From assembly GCF_015319355.1 (NCBI RefSeq), contig NZ_JADILU010000001.1:62001-126000 (forward strand): 64,000 nucleotides of DNA, written 5' to 3'. Position numbers and translations under genes: made by a program. The notes below the pieces were generated by a model. The model was not told the origin of the DNA. It was given only the letters and a program-made list of their open reading frames with translations, and did not search any database. Position 1 is the first letter of the stretch, and the number at the start of each line of letters is the position of its first letter. Below are positions 36,253 to 46,151 of the stretch, in pieces. Origin of the DNA: Psychroserpens luteus. Lineage in GTDB: Bacteria > Bacteroidota > Bacteroidia > Flavobacteriales > Flavobacteriaceae.

Positions 36253-37725
36253 ATGCTATTCAATTCACTTGATTTTGCGATTTTCTTTCCAGTTATATTC
36301 GTTCTTTATTGGTTAGTAACCAGTAATTTAACTCTTAGAAATATTTTGATTTTGGCAGCCAGCTATGTTTTTTATGGTTGGTGGGATTGGCGATTTTTAT
36401 TCTTAATAGCAATAAGCACCTTAGTTGACTTCTATGTAGGGAAGCAAATCTATAATACAGAAAATGCGACCAAACGAAAACAGTTGCTTTTTGTAAGCTT
36501 ATTTGTCAATTTAGGATTTCTTGTTTATTTTAAGTACACTAATTTTTTTATTGAAACATTTGTAGATTCATTCAGATTATTTGGAAGAGAGCTTGAAGTT
36601 TCAACATTAAATATAATATTACCTGTAGGTATTAGTTTTTATACGTTTCAAACATTAAGCTATACCATTGATATTTATAGAAAACAGTTAAAACCAACTA
36701 ATGATCTTCTAGCATTTGGAGCTTTTGTATCGTTTTTTCCACAATTGGTTGCTGGCCCAATTGAAAGAGCATCTCATTTATTACCTCAATTCTATAAAAC
36801 ATATAAGTTTAATTATAAACTTGTAAAGTCTGGCCTTTTGCTAATGGCTTTTGGCTTATTTAAAAAAATGGTGATTGCAGATAGAGCGGCTCTATATGTA
36901 AATGAAGTTTATAATAATGTAGATGATTATGGAGGTGTAGGGTATCTCTATGCTACGGTTTTATTTGCATTTCAAATTTACTGTGATTTTTCTGCATATT
37001 CAGATATTGCAATAGGTTTAGGAAGAACGATGGGATTTGACTTAATGAAAAATTTTGATAGTCCGTATATTTCTAAATCCCTAACAGAATTTTGGAGGAG
37101 ATGGCATATTTCTTTATCAACATGGTTTAGAGACTATTTATATATTCCTTTAGGAGGTAGCAAAAAAGGGAAGTATAGAACTTATGCTAATATATTTATT
37201 GTTTTCGTGGTTAGTGGTTTTTGGCATGGTGCTGCAATGACATTCATTATTTGGGGAGCTATACACGGTGTGATTTTGATGATAGAAAAAGGAAGTTTTA
37301 AGATTAGAAAAAGAGTGTTTAAAAAACTAGGTCTGCAAAAAAACAATTTTTCTAACCATCTTTTCTTCAGTTTAATCATATTTACTATTGTTTGTTTTGC
37401 TTGGGTGTTTTTTAGAGCAAATTCTTTAAATGATTCCTATCAAATAATACATGGTCTTTTTAATGACATTAATTTAGGTGAAATATTTAAAAAGGAAACT
37501 TATTTGGTTGGTTTTAAGCCTAATGAGTTTAGAGTAGTTAGTATTGCAATTTTATTATTGTTTATATTTGAGCATTTTCATAGAAAACTCAATGTAGTGA
37601 AAATGTTAAATAATGAAGCTACAATATTTAGATGGTCTTGTTATCTAACTATTGTATTATCAATTGTTGTTTTTGGTATTTATGGTGATAGAAATATTCA
37701 AGAGTTTATTTATTTTCAATTTTAA
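36253..37725 (+). CDS. MBOAT family membrane O-acyltransferase (AlgI-like)
   Basis: 490 residues with about ten membrane helices. It matches AlgI/DltB-type MBOAT proteins, which move acyl (usually acetyl) groups across the membrane for transfer to polysaccharides: FYTFQTLSYTIDIYR (129-143), FWRRWHISLSTWFRDYLYIPLGG (280-302, positions only for the outer part) and the near-invariant catalytic His325 in FWHG. Such proteins work with SGNH-type periplasmic transferases, and two such genes follow directly. The 3' end overlaps the next start by 1 base. It probably O-acetylates the exopolysaccharide. Confidence 0.92.
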   Translation: MLFNSLDFAIFFPVIFVLYWLVTSNLTLRNILILAASYVFYGWWDWRFLFLIAISTLVDFYVGKQIYNTENATKRKQLLFVSLFVNLGFLVYFKYTNFFIETFVDSFRLFGRELEVSTLNIILPVGISFYTFQTLSYTIDIYRKQLKPTNDLLAFGAFVSFFPQLVAGPIERASHLLPQFYKTYKFNYKLVKSGLLLMAFGLFKKMVIADRAALYVNEVYNNVDDYGGVGYLYATVLFAFQIYCDFSAYSDIAIGLGRTMGFDLMKNFDSPYISKSLTEFWRRWHISLSTWFRDYLYIPLGGSKKGKYRTYANIFIVFVVSGFWHGAAMTFIIWGAIHGVILMIEKGSFKIRKRVFKKLGLQKNNFSNHLFFSLIIFTIVCFAWVFFRANSLNDSYQIIHGLFNDINLGEIFKKETYLVGFKPNEFRVVSIAILLLFIFEHFHRKLNVVKMLNNEATIFRWSCYLTIVLSIVVFGIYGDRNIQEFIYFQF

Positions 37726-39185
37726 TGATGAGGTCATTAGTTATTAAATGTTTGGTTTTTAGTCTTTTTTTAGTCTTTATTCTTTTAAAGATTGACCCTT
37801 TCTTTGTGAATAACAAGAGTTGGGATGTAAGCACGTTTAATTCATTTTATGAATCGGACAAAAATACATTAGATATCATTTTTATTGGTAGTTCGCATTT
37901 AAATAAAGGTGTAGATACTTATATCATTGATGCTAATTGTAAAACAAATTCGGTTAAGATTAGTGGAGGAGGAATGACGATTGCTCAAATGTATTATAAT
38001 TTGAAAGAAGTCTTGAATAGTCAAAATCCAAATCTTGTTGTAATGGAAACATACACACTTATCGAACCTAAAGACACTTACAATAAGTTAATTGACGATA
38101 ATGACAAATTGTTAGTGAAACCATATAATGCTGAATATTATAAGAGATTTGGTTTGGTAAAATATGAAGAAATAAGTAAAACATATCCTGATAGTAAGCT
38201 TTACAATATGTTTAATAGTTTTAGGTTTAATGATGTTTGGACTGATGGGGAACGACTTTCAGCTTCGACTCAGGCGAAGCTATCCTTAGATCCTAAAAAA
38301 ATTAATCAAGACTATAATAAAAAACTATCATTTATTAGTGATGCTGTAATCGAACAGTATAATAATAAAGAGTTTTCAACTAAAAAGTTCTTTCTATCGG
38401 AAAACGAAAAATTATATCTGAATAAAATAATTGAGTTATCAAAAATCGAGAACTTCGAACTTCTGTTTTTTACAACACCAATTTTGGATGCCTATTATAA
38501 AAATACAGAAGTGGGTATCAATAAAGTGTCAAGCCAATTAAATAAACTTTTTAAAAGTCATGATAACGTAAAGTATTATGATATTAATCAAGAGGTTAAA
38601 GGATATGATAAAACACGTTTCTTACCAGGCACAATGAATCATAACCAACACCTTAATTACAAAGGAATTATAAACAATAGTAATTTGTTGTCAAAATTCA
38701 TAAAAAATAATTATAAGTTTGATACAGATTCTGGAAATAGAACTCAAACTATCGAAGATATTTTATACAACAACAGAAAGATAGAAAAAGACTCTACTTT
38801 TTTTGGTAATATTATTGGTATTAATAACTTTAAATACCGTATTGGAGACAGTTTAACAAACACCATATCAGTTCCTAGACACCAAAAAAACATATCTATT
38901 AAAGGCTGGATGTTCAAGGAAGACTTAAATTTGAAGAGAACAACTAGAAAGCTCGCATTAAAGAAGAAAAATAATTTTATAGTTATATCTGAAGGCAACT
39001 TAAAAAACAGAGAAAATAAGTCAATATCAGAACGTTTTAGAGACAATTACAAAATGTCTGGTTTTCAATTTAACTTCAATAGACAATCAATAGAAAAAGG
39101 TAAATATAAAATTTACAACATTATAGAGTCTGATAAGGGAGAAATTTTTGTTAAAGATATGTGGAAATGGTTAATCATAGAATAA
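37725..39185 (+). CDS. SGNH/AlgX-AlgJ-like acyl-transfer partner of MBOAT
   Basis: 486 residues. One N-terminal membrane helix (about 5-22) anchors a periplasmic domain. The SGNH block I is IFIGSSHLNKG with GSSH at 55-58, so Ser57 is the likely nucleophile. A late block NHNQHLNYKG (about 305-315) carries the catalytic-type His. A further ~120 residues at the C-terminus, with ISIKGWMF and RTTRKLALKKK, have no match I recognise. Directly downstream of MBOAT, it should transfer the acyl group to the polymer. The next gene is a broken paralogue. Confidence 0.75.
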   Translation: MMRSLVIKCLVFSLFLVFILLKIDPFFVNNKSWDVSTFNSFYESDKNTLDIIFIGSSHLNKGVDTYIIDANCKTNSVKISGGGMTIAQMYYNLKEVLNSQNPNLVVMETYTLIEPKDTYNKLIDDNDKLLVKPYNAEYYKRFGLVKYEEISKTYPDSKLYNMFNSFRFNDVWTDGERLSASTQAKLSLDPKKINQDYNKKLSFISDAVIEQYNNKEFSTKKFFLSENEKLYLNKIIELSKIENFELLFFTTPILDAYYKNTEVGINKVSSQLNKLFKSHDNVKYYDINQEVKGYDKTRFLPGTMNHNQHLNYKGIINNSNLLSKFIKNNYKFDTDSGNRTQTIEDILYNNRKIEKDSTFFGNIIGINNFKYRIGDSLTNTISVPRHQKNISIKGWMFKEDLNLKRTTRKLALKKKNNFIVISEGNLKNRENKSISERFRDNYKMSGFQFNFNRQSIEKGKYKIYNIIESDKGEIFVKDMWKWLIIE

Positions 39186-39223
39186 GAAAGATAATGATTG
39201 TGGAGAACTATCAATTTTAAAAC

Positions 39224-40670
39224 ATGAAGAGTTTAATTATAAAAACCATACTATTTTTTAGCCTAGTTTGTTTTATTGGCTATAGTCTTGACCCTTACTT
39301 TGTCGAGGATAAGATTGATTTTAGGAATTACTTCGCTTTTTATAAAAAACCTAAAAACTCCCTTAATACGATTACAATTGGTAATTCACATGAGCATTGT
39401 GGGTTAAATTCTAGAATTATTTCAGGAAAATGTCAGATAAATGCATACAATCTAAGTATGGCTGGAACAAATTTAAATGAAATGTTCAGTACATTAAAGG
39501 AAGCTCTAAGAACTCAGAAATCAGAACTCGTAATTATAGAAAATTTTGCATTGCTTGCTCCTGGACAACCGCAGGAACTTTTAAATAAAGAAGGAGAATT
39601 AATTGTAAACAATCCTAACTTCTTTTATGCTAAAAAAACCAGTTTTGATAAATTGAAAGAAGCAAACATTATCTTTAATGATAATGTTTATTATAAATCA
39701 TTTAATATATTTAGAAATCACGAAACATGGTCAGATACTGAAACCGCATCAAATGTATTAAGTAAATATTTATCGAGTCAAAAAATCAATAATCATTATG
39801 ATAATGCTTTAGGCACAACACAAATAAATAAATCTCGAGCAAAGAAGTATAGCGATACACCTTTTGTTGATTCAATAACTATTTCAAAAGACCAAAAAAG
39901 AATTATCAAAGAGATTATTAGCTTATCTAAAGAGAATAATTTTCAATTGATTTTCACTACTGTTCCTTTTTTTAATTTATATTATGAAAAAACAAAAAAA
40001 GAATATAACGTTGCATATAAACAACTAAAAGACCTAATAGGTAATCATGAAAATGTAAAATTTTTAGATATAAATAAAATTAAGAACTTAGATGAAAGCT
40101 ATATTCTAGATGAGAAAAGCAAGGTTCTTGGAAACCAACATTTAAATTATAAAGGAAAGATTATTGCGAGTAATATATTAGCAAATTATATAAATAATAA
40201 TCTTAATATTAAAGATGTTAACTACATTAAGAGCTTAACACTTGAGAGATTAATATATAATGTAAATAATAAAGAGAAAGATTCAAGTTTTTTGGGTTCT
40301 GTAAACAAAGTAAATGGTATTCTAAATAGTGGTATAAAGAAGAACTTACCTAAAGAGATTATCATACCTAAACAAAATAATTTTATAGAAATTTAGGTAT
40401 GAATGCACATGAAAGGTATAGTGAATTCTGAGACACAAAAAATCATTGCACTTAAAAAAAATGAAACGTTCACTTATGTCAGTATCAAAAATCAAGTTCA
40501 AGAAAGGAAAGCACCATTATTGGAGGAAAGGTATGGAGAGGATTACAAGACTGGTGGATATAAATTCAAAATTTCAAAACGATTACTAGAAAAAAGAGAG
40601 TTATAGCATTTATCATATTTTGAAAGATGAAGATGGGAAATGTTATATCTCAAACACATATAAAAATTAA
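39224..40670 (+). pseudogene. Degenerate second SGNH paralogue (two stops and a frameshift)
   Basis: Collinear with the intact 486-residue gene just upstream: membrane helix, GNSH (53-56) and NQHLNYKG are all present. The frame is interrupted by TAG (40394-40396) and TGA (40400-40402), then continues in the same frame with KIIALKK and EERYGEDYKTGGYKF. The stops fall where the paralogue has the K and W of ISIKGW. A third lesion is a frameshift at an A6 run (40590-40595), after which the shifted frame resembles the paralogue's end and stops at 40670. The 390-residue first part has an intact SGNH core and could still be made. Confidence 0.85.
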
Positions 40671-40699
40671 AATTAGAATAAAATTAAAACCAAAATCTA

Positions 40700-41956
40700 A
40701 TGGCATTAAATAACAATCAACTACTAAGATTTACAACTGCAGGAAGTGTAGATGACGGAAAAAGCACATTAATAGGGAGATTACTCTATGATTCAAAATC
40801 TATTTTTGAAGATCAATTAGAAGCCATTACAAACACTAGTAAAAAGAGAGGTCATGACGGTGTCGATCTAGCACTTTTTACAGATGGACTTAAAGATGAA
40901 AGAGAACAAGGTATTACTATTGATGTTGCCTATAGATATTTTACAACACCAAAACGTAAGTTCATCATCGCAGATACACCAGGTCATATCCAGTACACTA
41001 GAAACATGGTTACTGGAGCTTCTACAGCAAATGCAGCAATAATTTTGGTTGATGCAAGACATGGAGTTATTGAGCAAACTAAAAGGCATTCATTTATCGC
41101 GTCATTATTACAAATACCACATGTAATTGTATGTATTAATAAAATGGATTTAGTAGATTATTCTGAAGAAACTTACACTAAGGTTATTAATCAATTTGAA
41201 GAGTTCTCATCTAAATTGTTGGTTCAGGATATTCAATTTATTCCAATTAGTGCGCTTAATGGCGATAATGTAGTGAATAGATCAAAGCACATGGATTGGT
41301 ATCAAGGTGCGCCATTGCTTCATACTTTAGAGACGATGCATATTAGTAGCGATATTAATAAAGTTGATGCTAGGTTCCCTGTTCAAACTGTTCTAAGACC
41401 ACAAAATGATACACATCGTGATTACAGAGGCTACGCAGGAAGATTAGCGAGTGGTGTTTTTAGAGTTGGTGATGAAATTACTGTAATGCCATCTGGGTTT
41501 ACATCAAAAATTAAAACTATTGATACTTTAGATAAAGAACTAGATGAGGCCTACGCTCCAATGTCTGTTTCTATAACCTTAGAGGATGATATTGATATAA
41601 GTAGAGGTGATATGATTGTAAGGTCTAATAACAAACCAGAGCCTGTTCAAGATATTGAAGTGATGTTATGTTGGTTAAATAACAATCCAGCAAAACCAAG
41701 AGCAAAATACAGTATAAGACATACTAGTAATGAGCAAAAAGCGATGATTCAAGAAGTGGTATACAAAATAAACATCGAAAATTTAGGTCGTAATACTGAA
41801 GATAAAGATCTTAAAATGAACGATATTTCTAAAGTTAAAATACGAACTACTAAACCATTAATGGTTGATTCTTATAGAGAAAACAGAACAACAGGAAGTA
41901 TCATTCTTATTGATGATGCAACAAATGAAACTGTTGCGGCAGGTATGATTGTTTAA
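40700..41956 (+). CDS. cysN: Sulfate adenylyltransferase, large (GTPase) subunit
   Basis: 418 residues of the EF-Tu-like translation-GTPase superfamily. CysN hydrolyses GTP to drive APS formation by CysD. The Walker A region GSVDDGKST starts at 15, followed by DTPGH and NKMD. The beta-barrel domains end with TGSIILIDDATNETVAAGMIV. No CysC domain is fused, consistent with the separate cysC gene. It lies 30 bases after the broken SGNH gene and about 4.5 kb from cysD. Confidence 0.96.
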   Translation: MALNNNQLLRFTTAGSVDDGKSTLIGRLLYDSKSIFEDQLEAITNTSKKRGHDGVDLALFTDGLKDEREQGITIDVAYRYFTTPKRKFIIADTPGHIQYTRNMVTGASTANAAIILVDARHGVIEQTKRHSFIASLLQIPHVIVCINKMDLVDYSEETYTKVINQFEEFSSKLLVQDIQFIPISALNGDNVVNRSKHMDWYQGAPLLHTLETMHISSDINKVDARFPVQTVLRPQNDTHRDYRGYAGRLASGVFRVGDEITVMPSGFTSKIKTIDTLDKELDEAYAPMSVSITLEDDIDISRGDMIVRSNNKPEPVQDIEVMLCWLNNNPAKPRAKYSIRHTSNEQKAMIQEVVYKINIENLGRNTEDKDLKMNDISKVKIRTTKPLMVDSYRENRTTGSIILIDDATNETVAAGMIV

Positions 41957-41969
41957 AAGAAAAGTATTG

Positions 41970-42485
41970 ATGAAACAATTTATATTACTTTCTTGTCTAA
42001 TAGCTTTATTAAGTTCGTGTAATCAAAAGAAATCTCCAATCAATGATTCCATAGAAACAAAAAAAGAGGTGCTTTCAGTAAAAATGGATTTAAAAACCTC
42101 AGCGAAAGATGAATTTAAAATCATGCTAAACCAAATAGAAATTGATGAGTTTCAGAAAATCAATATTCATGTGAGTGAATTTATTCCTGTAACAAGTAAC
42201 TATGAGAGTATGACTGTAAATTTTTTTGAAAATGTATTTTCAAAAAAGTTAGTAATAAGTTTAGGTAATAAATCTCAAAAGAAAGTTGAAATACAAAGTA
42301 TATCGATTTCTAAAGGGTCAAACAGTATAGATATTCCTAAAGCTCAAATTAAAGATTACTTTATAGCTAGCAAGTTTGTTACATTTGATGATGAGTTAAA
42401 TATTATCACAAAAAAAATAGACGGAAAGCACGCACCATTTTTATATGCTAATAATAAACTAATTAATTTACTTACAAAGAAATAG
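41970..42485 (+). CDS. Hypothetical lipoprotein in the polysaccharide locus
   Basis: 171 residues from the ATG at 41970; an ATG at 41949 is in frame but overlaps cysN and delays the lipobox. The N-terminus MKQFILLSCLIALLSSC places the lipid-modified Cys at 17. The mature part is a small beta-rich, Lys/Ser-rich domain (INIHVSEFIPVTSNYESMTV, KLVISLGNKSQKKVEIQ) with no family I recognise. It sits between cysN and the flippase gene, 14 bases after cysN, so it is likely co-expressed and could aid polymer export or assembly. Confidence 0.7.
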   Translation: MKQFILLSCLIALLSSCNQKKSPINDSIETKKEVLSVKMDLKTSAKDEFKIMLNQIEIDEFQKINIHVSEFIPVTSNYESMTVNFFENVFSKKLVISLGNKSQKKVEIQSISISKGSNSIDIPKAQIKDYFIASKFVTFDDELNIITKKIDGKHAPFLYANNKLINLLTKK

Positions 42486-42527
42486 TTGTTTCTTAATATG
42501 AAATTTAAAAATTAATTTGGTTTGAGT

Positions 42528-43832
42528 ATGAATTTTAATAGTATCGTTGCGAAATTTTTAAAATCTGATCTCATGGGCAGAAGTTTAAAAGTGCTGACTA
42601 TTAAAATCTCAGGTGTATTTTTATTGTTTATATTATCTCTTTTTTTAACAAATTATTTTTCACCGAAACTTGTTGGACAGTTTGATTTCGTAAGGTCTAT
42701 ATTAATGATTATTGGAGGCCTTTCAATATTAGGGACCAATCAATCTATAATTTATTATTCAGGACTGTTTAAGTCTCAAAATTCAATGGGTTCATTGAAA
42801 AATGTTTATTATAAAATGTTAGGATTGATTCTTTTAACATGCACTATCTTATTAATAGTGAGTTTTTTAATACCTGAAAGTGTAATTAATAATATTTTTG
42901 ATAAAAAAGAAGCTTCGTACCTCATTAACAAGGTTGTATTTTCTTTATCTCTATATGCAATTACTTTTTTAAATGTAGATATGCTTAGAGCACTTGGTAA
43001 AACTATTTTATCAGAGTTGTTTCGAAATGTTTTTAGATACTTACCCTTTTTAATCTTAGCTATTTATTTGGTGTATAGTTCTAATGAATTATATCTTATA
43101 GATGCGTACCTATTGAGTTTTTTATGTCTAGCTCTTGGATCATTTATTGTCATATATAGAATAATTTTAAAATCAGAATTAGAGGATATAACATCCCACT
43201 TAAGTTATAGGCATATTTTTTTGAAGTCGTACCCTATGGCTATTAGTGCGTTGTCCTACTTTTTAATGCAGAGTGTAGATATCTTATTATTAACAAAATA
43301 TAGTACTTTTGAACAAGTTGCTTATTATGCAGTAGCTGTTAAACTATCAACAATAACATCGCTAGCGTTACTATCTGTTAATATAATTATAGCGCCAAAA
43401 ATAGCCGAAATATATGCGAACAAAGATAATAATCAATTAAAAACGTTGCTTAAAAATAGTAACAGGCTTATTTTAATTTTAAGCTTTCCAGTAATTGTAC
43501 TATTAGCCTTTTTTTCAGAATGGATTCTCAGTTTATTTGGAGATGAATACGTTGTTGCTCAAAATGCGCTTTTAATATTATTGTTAGGCCAATTATTTAA
43601 TTCATTATGTGGTCCTGTTGGAGTTTATATGAATATGACAGGAAAGCAGAATAAGCTACAGAGAATGCTTATTTTTGGATTATTGCTTAATGTAATACTA
43701 AATATTATTTATATTCCAAAATATGGAATGATAGGAGCTGCATCATCAACAGCTTTTAGCATGATACTATGGAAAACTATAGCAGCAATAACAACCTTTA
43801 AACAAGATAAAGTAAAAACATTTATATCTTAA
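42528..43832 (+). CDS. Polysaccharide flippase (Wzx-like, MATE/MVF superfamily)
   Basis: 434 residues from the ATG at 42528 (a TTG two codons earlier is possible). About 12-14 hydrophobic helices. The pattern fits oligosaccharide flippases: the N-terminal FLTNYFSPKLVGQFDFVRS, central DILLLTKYSTFEQVAYYAVAVKL, and C-terminal GMIGAASSTAFSMILWKTIA. It should flip undecaprenyl-linked repeat units across the inner membrane for polymerisation. Followed 15 bases later by the sulfotransferase. Confidence 0.88.
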   Translation: MNFNSIVAKFLKSDLMGRSLKVLTIKISGVFLLFILSLFLTNYFSPKLVGQFDFVRSILMIIGGLSILGTNQSIIYYSGLFKSQNSMGSLKNVYYKMLGLILLTCTILLIVSFLIPESVINNIFDKKEASYLINKVVFSLSLYAITFLNVDMLRALGKTILSELFRNVFRYLPFLILAIYLVYSSNELYLIDAYLLSFLCLALGSFIVIYRIILKSELEDITSHLSYRHIFLKSYPMAISALSYFLMQSVDILLLTKYSTFEQVAYYAVAVKLSTITSLALLSVNIIIAPKIAEIYANKDNNQLKTLLKNSNRLILILSFPVIVLLAFFSEWILSLFGDEYVVAQNALLILLLGQLFNSLCGPVGVYMNMTGKQNKLQRMLIFGLLLNVILNIIYIPKYGMIGAASSTAFSMILWKTIAAITTFKQDKVKTFIS

Positions 43833-43847
43833 AAATTAAACCAAAAA

Positions 43848-44756
43848 ATGAGTTTACCTAATTTTATTGTTTCAGGCTTCCCTAAATGTGGATCTACAGC
43901 ACTTCATTATTATTTGAATGAGCACCCTGAAATATTTATGCCTAAGCAAAAAGAATTACATTTTTTTACAAGCCATATTTTAGGATTACAAAATCAAGGC
44001 AAAGGAGATAAAGAAATAAAAAAAACTCAAATAAAAACTCAGGAAGATTATAATAAATGTTATAATAACGTTAAAGATGAGATAGCTATTGGAGATGCTT
44101 CACCATCTTATATTAATTATCCTTCGGAATTTAAAAATATAAAGACAAAGCTAAACAATCCTAAGGTTATTATTTTATTAAGAGACCCTATTAAAAGGGC
44201 GCACTCTAATTATTTACACTTGGTCAGAGCTCACCGTGAGACTTTGAGTTTTTATGATGCCTTAATTAAAGAGGAGAAACGAAAAGAATTAAGCTATTCA
44301 GATTTCTGGTATTATACCTTTAATTCGTTATATTTTGATAAGATAAAAGAAGCTAAGAATGTTTTTGACGAAGTATTAATTATTACTCAAGAAGAACTTT
44401 CTAAAAACACTGAAATTACAATAAAGAAAGTATTTCAATTTTTAGAAGTAGATAGTGATTTTAAACCATCTAATCTAGATAAGAGGTATAACCCTGGGGG
44501 AACTTACAAAAGTAATTTTATTACTAAAATTATATTCAAAGACAATAGTTTTAAAACAGCTATTAAAAAAAGTTTTCCAATTCCAGTGTGGCTTAAGCAT
44601 TTGAAACAAAGAATAATTAAAAAATTTAAAGTAGAAACACCTGAAATTGACATCAAAACAGAAACGTATCTGTCAGAGGTTTTTAAGGATGATGTGAACA
44701 AAATAAAAACATTAAATGTAGATGTTTCTAAATGGAACTCTAAATATTTTCAATAA
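43848..44756 (+). CDS. PAPS-dependent sulfotransferase
   Basis: 302 residues, cytoplasmic. The 5'-phosphosulfate loop FPKCGST is at 11-17, and the 3'-phosphate-binding motif RDPIKRAHSNY is at 112-122. The rest follows heparan/carbohydrate-type sulfotransferases (KQKELHFF, SPSYINYP, LNKRYNPGGTYK-like C-terminal region). It should transfer sulfate from PAPS to a sugar hydroxyl of the repeat unit. PAPS supply (cysC, cysD, cysN) and PAP removal (cysQ) are encoded in the same locus, making this the enzyme that links sulfate activation to the polymer. Confidence 0.9.
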   Translation: MSLPNFIVSGFPKCGSTALHYYLNEHPEIFMPKQKELHFFTSHILGLQNQGKGDKEIKKTQIKTQEDYNKCYNNVKDEIAIGDASPSYINYPSEFKNIKTKLNNPKVIILLRDPIKRAHSNYLHLVRAHRETLSFYDALIKEEKRKELSYSDFWYYTFNSLYFDKIKEAKNVFDEVLIITQEELSKNTEITIKKVFQFLEVDSDFKPSNLDKRYNPGGTYKSNFITKIIFKDNSFKTAIKKSFPIPVWLKHLKQRIIKKFKVETPEIDIKTETYLSEVFKDDVNKIKTLNVDVSKWNSKYFQ

Positions 44757-44762
44757 ACTAAA

Positions 44763-46151
44763 ATGAAATTTACAACCGATTTAAAAAGCATAACAGTCTT
44801 GGTGTTTTTATTAGGAATATTTTTTATTCCTTTTAATTCATTTGAAGGTTATAGCTTTTTAGGAGAATACAGTAGAGATTCTTGTGTGTTATTTTTTTTA
44901 CTTTCATCAGTATTAGTTTTTTTTTCAGGAAAAATCAAACTCCCTTTAAGGGATCCAATTTTCCATTTATTATTAGTACTCTTAATATGGTTTGTGTTTT
45001 CAATAGTATTTAATAGTTATGACTTATTTAATTATTATTTTAAACATACTTCAGGCGTTTCACGTTTTTTAAGACAATTTCTGTCATTAGTTATTTCATC
45101 ATTAGTCTTATTAATAACATTTTATAATATTCTAGTAAAATATGAATTGAAAACTATTATTTATAAAATTAGAAAAACATTTCTTTATTCATTAATCGTT
45201 GTTGTTATTTATGGCAGTATTGAATTTATGATTCTTAAGTTTCAAATGAATAATTTAATTGAGACATTATATCTCTTTGACTATTTCCCTTTCACCTCTG
45301 TAAATATTGATAAATGGACTCATAGAATTTCTTCTGTGACATTTGAGCCTCCTGCCTTAGCTACTTACTTACTGAGTATTTCTGGTTGGATGTTTAGTTA
45401 TATTCTTACTAATAAGGGTTTTAAGCGTTTTTTGCCAGGGTTATTTGTTATACTTTTTTCTTTTTTATCAGAATCTAGAGCAGTATTTTTTATAATAATT
45501 GTTCAGGCTTTTGTATTTGCACTTTATTTAATGAAGGATAAAAAATTTAATAAGTTATTTGTTAAAATATTTCTCATATCTGTGTTCACAGGTTCTGCTT
45601 TTTTTATATTTTTCATGAGAACGACAGTAGAATATGTTTATGATGAATTTGCATCCTTTAAAATTGATGATGATATACATTCTACATCAAATAAAACTCG
45701 ATTTGGGATACAAGCTGCTATGTTCGAGGTTTTTCTAGAAAACCCTGTTGTTGGCACAGGCTATGGTCTTCAAGCATTTGAATCTAAAGAAAAATACCCT
45801 AAATGGGCTACTGAAAATAATTGGGAGTTTAGAAGAAAACATTTAAATGAAGACCACGCACCTTTTCCTCCTGGTTTTAATTTATATTTAAGAATTTTAG
45901 CTGAAACAGGAATTATTGGTTTTTTAATTTTAATTATATTTATCAGCAGTATTTTATTATGGTGTTATAATAAAACATTTAGAAGGCAAAATGACGAAAC
46001 CATAATTGCACTTATTATAACAATTTCTATGGTAGGTTTTGTATTTAATTGGCTAAAAGCAGATACCTTTAGAATATATGGTTTTTGGTTATGCCTTGCA
46101 ATCATTATGGGAATAAAACAACAACAGAATAAAATTAATGGAGCAAAGTAG
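44763..46151 (+). CDS. O-antigen polymerase/ligase-like membrane protein (Wzy-type), first copy
   Basis: 462 residues with about 10-12 membrane helices and one large loop between the later helices (about 290-380). That loop contains ENPVVGTGYGLQAFE and a FPPGFNLYLRILAETGIIGF segment, the hallmark region of the Wzy_C/O-antigen ligase family. It probably polymerises repeat units or ligates the finished chain in the periplasm. A second protein of this type is encoded at 46938. The 3' end overlaps the GT2 gene by 14 bases. Confidence 0.82.
   Translation: MKFTTDLKSITVLVFLLGIFFIPFNSFEGYSFLGEYSRDSCVLFFLLSSVLVFFSGKIKLPLRDPIFHLLLVLLIWFVFSIVFNSYDLFNYYFKHTSGVSRFLRQFLSLVISSLVLLITFYNILVKYELKTIIYKIRKTFLYSLIVVVIYGSIEFMILKFQMNNLIETLYLFDYFPFTSVNIDKWTHRISSVTFEPPALATYLLSISGWMFSYILTNKGFKRFLPGLFVILFSFLSESRAVFFIIIVQAFVFALYLMKDKKFNKLFVKIFLISVFTGSAFFIFFMRTTVEYVYDEFASFKIDDDIHSTSNKTRFGIQAAMFEVFLENPVVGTGYGLQAFESKEKYPKWATENNWEFRRKHLNEDHAPFPPGFNLYLRILAETGIIGFLILIIFISSILLWCYNKTFRRQNDETIIALIITISMVGFVFNWLKADTFRIYGFWLCLAIIMGIKQQQNKINGAK

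Noticed and set aside
40403-40606. Separate 67-residue gene after the 390-residue SGNH protein
   Set aside because: It is in the same frame and collinear with the intact paralogue, so it is the remainder of a pseudogene, not a gene.
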